64,000 nucleotides of DNA from Saccharopolyspora endophytica. Lineage in GTDB: Bacteria; Actinomycetota; Actinomycetes; Mycobacteriales; Pseudonocardiaceae. The position numbers were made by a program, and so were the translations under genes. The notes beneath the pieces were generated by a model. The model did no database searches and was not told the origin of the DNA. It saw only the letters and a list, made by a program, of their open reading frames with translations. The stretch is from NCBI RefSeq assembly GCF_018070075.1, contig NZ_JAGPXE010000017.1, forward strand, positions 1 to 64,000, in the 5' to 3' direction. This document shows positions 62,200 through 64,000 of this stretch, one piece after another; positions within the stretch are counted from its first letter, which is position 1, and every line of letters starts with the position of its first letter.

Positions 62200-63243
62200 A
62201 TGACCACGATGCAGCAGGACGCGAACCGCGCCGGTCAGGCCTTCGAGGCGCTGACCAGCAGCCGAACCATGGTCGAGCCGGCGTTGCGAGCGGCGGTGGA
62301 CCGGCTCCCGGACCGGATGCGCCAGGTCGCCGGCTACCACCTGGGATGGCTCGACGAGCGCGGGAACCCGGTGCGCGCCGACCGGGGCAAGGCGATGCGG
62401 CCGACCATGGTGCTGCTCAGCGCCTCGGCCGTCGGTGGCGATCCGGCGGACGCGGTGCCGGCCGCGGTGGCCGTGGAACTGGTGCACAACTTCTCGTTGC
62501 TGCACGACGACGTGATGGACGGCGATGTCACGCGCCGACATCGGCCGACGGCGTGGACGGTGTTCGGCAACGCCACCGCGATCCTGGCCGGCGACGCGTT
62601 GCTGACGCTGGCGGCCGACGTGCTCGCCTCCTCCCAGCACCCGGAGGCGGCCAGCGCGGTGCGGATGCTCAGCAGCGCGGTTCTCGGCCTCATCGACGGG
62701 CAGAACTCGGACCTGGAGTTCGAGACGCGTGCCGACGTGGACGTCGCCGCGTGCCAGCGGATGGCCCGCGACAAGACCGGTGCTCTGCTGGGGGCCGCGT
62801 GCGCGCTCGGCGCGCTGCACGGCGGCGGCTCGCCGGAGCAGATCACCAGGTTGCGCAGCTTCGGGGAGCGGCTGGGGCTGGCGTTCCAGCACATCGACGA
62901 CCTGCTGGGGATCTGGGGCGATCCGGCGATGACCGGCAAACCCGTGTTCTCCGATCTGCGCACCCGCAAGAAGACGTTGCCGGTGGTCTCGGCGCTGACC
63001 TCGGGATCCAGCGCGGGCCAGCGGCTGGCGTCCCTCTACTACCGGGAGCAGCCGCTGGTCAGCGGCGAGCTCGCCCAGGCCGCGGAGCTCGTCACGCTCG
63101 CCGGCGGGCGGGCGTGGAGCCAGGCCCAGGCCGATGAACTGCTCGCCTCGGCGTTGACCGATCTCCGCAGAGCGGAGCCGGAGGAGGACGCGGCAGAGGC
63201 GCTCACGGCACTGGCCCACCTGGTGACGCGCCGGGACCACTGA
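62200..63243 (+). CDS. Polyprenyl diphosphate synthase, probable encapsulin cargo
   Basis: ATG 62200 has AAGGGA about 8 nt upstream; 347 residues. The first aspartate-rich motif is LLHDDVMDGD (Asp103, 104, 107) and the second is HIDDLLGIWGD (Asp233, 234, 241). GKAMRP near 65 and DKTGALLGAA near 191 are other family blocks. It condenses isopentenyl diphosphate onto an allylic diphosphate; a GGPP-like chain length is plausible but not readable with certainty. The N-terminal about 35 residues are polar and Ala/Ser-rich and precede the enzyme core; family 2B cargos are loaded by such disordered extensions. It ends in two tandem terminators, so no terpene cyclase is in the operon. Confidence 0.88.
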   Translation: MTTMQQDANRAGQAFEALTSSRTMVEPALRAAVDRLPDRMRQVAGYHLGWLDERGNPVRADRGKAMRPTMVLLSASAVGGDPADAVPAAVAVELVHNFSLLHDDVMDGDVTRRHRPTAWTVFGNATAILAGDALLTLAADVLASSQHPEAASAVRMLSSAVLGLIDGQNSDLEFETRADVDVAACQRMARDKTGALLGAACALGALHGGGSPEQITRLRSFGERLGLAFQHIDDLLGIWGDPAMTGKPVFSDLRTRKKTLPVVSALTSGSSAGQRLASLYYREQPLVSGELAQAAELVTLAGGRAWSQAQADELLASALTDLRRAEPEEDAAEALTALAHLVTRRDH

Positions 63244-63261
63244 GTCCCGGCGCCCGGAAAC

Positions 63262-63305
63262 GACGGCTCCAGCCACCACCGCCGCCCCTCCTGGCTGGAG
63301 CCGTC
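63262..63305 (+). terminator. Terminator 1 after the encapsulin operon
   Basis: A perfect 14-bp stem (GACGGCTCCAGCCA and complement) with a 16-nt loop, 18 nt after the polyprenyl synthase stop. Confidence 0.75.
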
Positions 63306-63313
63306 CCCGGTCT

Positions 63314-63345
63314 CCGGGCGGTTCGCCTCGACGCGAACCGCCCGG
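63314..63345. terminator. Terminator 2, between the encapsulin operon and the convergent permease gene
   Basis: A perfect 12-bp stem (CCGGGCGGTTCG and complement) with an 8-nt loop, directly before the 3' end of the permease gene. Confidence 0.75.
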
Positions 63346-63346
63346 T

Positions 63347-64000
63347 TCAGCCCTTCCGGCGGCTGCGGGCGAGCAGGCCGATGATGCCGGCGGCCACCGC
63401 GGAGATGACGAACGAGGTCAGCGCCGCGCTCATCCAGGTGGGGACGGTGAACCCGATGGCCTCGCGGGCACCGGTCCACAACGCCGTCCACCAGCCCAGT
63501 TCACCGGGGTTGATCAGCTGGAAGGCCGCGAAGCCCAGCAGCCAGGCGATCAGCATCCCCCAGCGGGAGGGGGCCTGCGCCGAGACGTCCCACTCGCGGT
63601 TGCGGGCGTTGTAGAAGTAGTCCACCGCCAGCACGCCGAACATCGGCACGAACACCGAACCGATCAGCAGCAGGAAGTTGGAGAACTGCTCGATGTCCAT
63701 CGTCAGCGCGGCCAGCGTGCTGACCACGCCGACGATCAGGCTCAGCAGCCGCCGATCGGTGCTGGGGCGCAGGTTCTGGATGGACACCGCGGTCGAATAG
63801 GTGTCGGCGAAGGACTGGTCGACCTCGCGCAGCACCAGCACCGCGAAGAACAGCACGCCCAGCGGCGCCGCCAGCAGCGGGTCGAAGGCCTTGTCCCCGT
63901 CGAACCCGACCAGCGCCAGACCGAGCAGTCCCAGCAGGTAGCAGGCGATCTGGGTGACCGAGTAGCCGACGGTCGCCGCGGTGAACGCGCCGCTGGCCGA
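63347..64000 (-). CDS. NCS1-family permease (cytosine/purine/hydroxymethylpyrimidine type), 5' part cut off
   Basis: The minus-strand frame is open from the window edge to a TGA at 63347, giving the last 217 residues. It consists of hydrophobic helices with FFAVLVLREVDQSFADTYSTAVSIQNL, then EQFSNFLLLIGSVFVPMFGVLAVDYFYNARN, a strong NCS1 (CodB/CytX-like) segment. It would import a nucleobase or thiamine pyrimidine precursor across the cell membrane. The exact substrate cannot be read from this half, and the gene continues beyond the window. Confidence 0.85.
   Translation of the reverse strand, partial: SASGAFTAATVGYSVTQIACYLLGLLGLALVGFDGDKAFDPLLAAPLGVLFFAVLVLREVDQSFADTYSTAVSIQNLRPSTDRRLLSLIVGVVSTLAALTMDIEQFSNFLLLIGSVFVPMFGVLAVDYFYNARNREWDVSAQAPSRWGMLIAWLLGFAAFQLINPGELGWWTALWTGAREAIGFTVPTWMSAALTSFVISAVAAGIIGLLARSRRKG

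Noticed and set aside
62200-64000. A 2-methylisoborneol synthase or other terpene cyclase next to the encapsulin genes
   Set aside because: The operon ends in two terminators, and the next gene is a convergent NCS1 permease. No cyclase motif was seen in the window.

Overview
The window is a high-GC actinomycete chromosome segment, most likely from the Pseudonocardiaceae (Saccharopolyspora- or Actinopolyspora-like). The signs are strong GC bias at third codon positions, many GTG and TTG starts, several leaderless-looking starts with a TANNNT box 6-7 nt upstream, F420-dependent enzymes, a KorAB ferredoxin oxidoreductase, an actinobacterial-type adenosine kinase, and glycine-to-betaine methyltransferases typical of halotolerant actinomycetes. 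No tRNA, rRNA, IS element, prophage or CRISPR array was recognised. The DNA reads as chromosomal housekeeping plus accessory metabolism. The genus is inference.

Left part (1-9.2 kb, all minus strand): a methyl-cycle block in the order gsdmt (glycine/sarcosine/dimethylglycine methyltransferase), metK, adoK, metH, ahcY (cut by the window edge). Together these make S-adenosylmethionine, spend it on betaine, and recycle S-adenosylhomocysteine through adenosine and homocysteine. A long structured upstream region with a promoter-embedded dyad precedes gsdmt. A second, stand-alone GSMT lies at 36.2-37.1 kb.

9.4-28 kb: acyl-CoA synthetase; a secreted GH2 glycosidase with a Tat-exported aldose epimerase; an alpha/beta hydrolase; an IlvX-like TPP enzyme; korAB; an HSL-type esterase; a lipoamide-dehydrogenase-like flavoprotein; a PAS-PAS-GGDEF protein whose stop codon shares the palindrome CTAG with its convergent neighbour; GntR and TetR regulators; an AtuA-like protein and a crotonase. 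28-39 kb: a LysR/LysE exporter pair, a second crotonase, a histidine phosphatase, a three-gene thioesterase / acyl-CoA synthetase / LLM oxidoreductase operon divergent from an IclR regulator, the second GSMT, and a Tat-exported GH43 enzyme. 38.5-44.5 kb: gltBD.

44.9-56.5 kb: a GT87 mannosyltransferase-like protein; a MarR/FUSC pair with an operator over the -10 box; a sulfonate/nitrate-type ABC permease and ATPase preceded by a tiny leaderless cysteine-containing leader peptide; an Sfp-type phosphopantetheinyl transferase; a wrbA/MarR pair with a clear operator; a 3-hydroxyacyl-CoA dehydrogenase divergent from a thiolase; an F420-type flavin oxidoreductase; and a DUF998 membrane protein.

Right end (56.6-64 kb): an XRE / DUF4239 / surface-protein operon runs left. 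Divergent from it is the most interesting system in the window: two tandem family 2B encapsulin shell proteins (HK97-fold proteins with an inserted cyclic-nucleotide-binding-like domain) followed 16 nt later by a polyprenyl diphosphate synthase that is the likely encapsulated cargo. This looks like a two-component protein nanocompartment for isoprenoid chemistry. No terpene cyclase is adjacent, and the canonical cNMP-contacting residues appear to be missing from the inserted domain. The window ends inside an NCS1-type permease.
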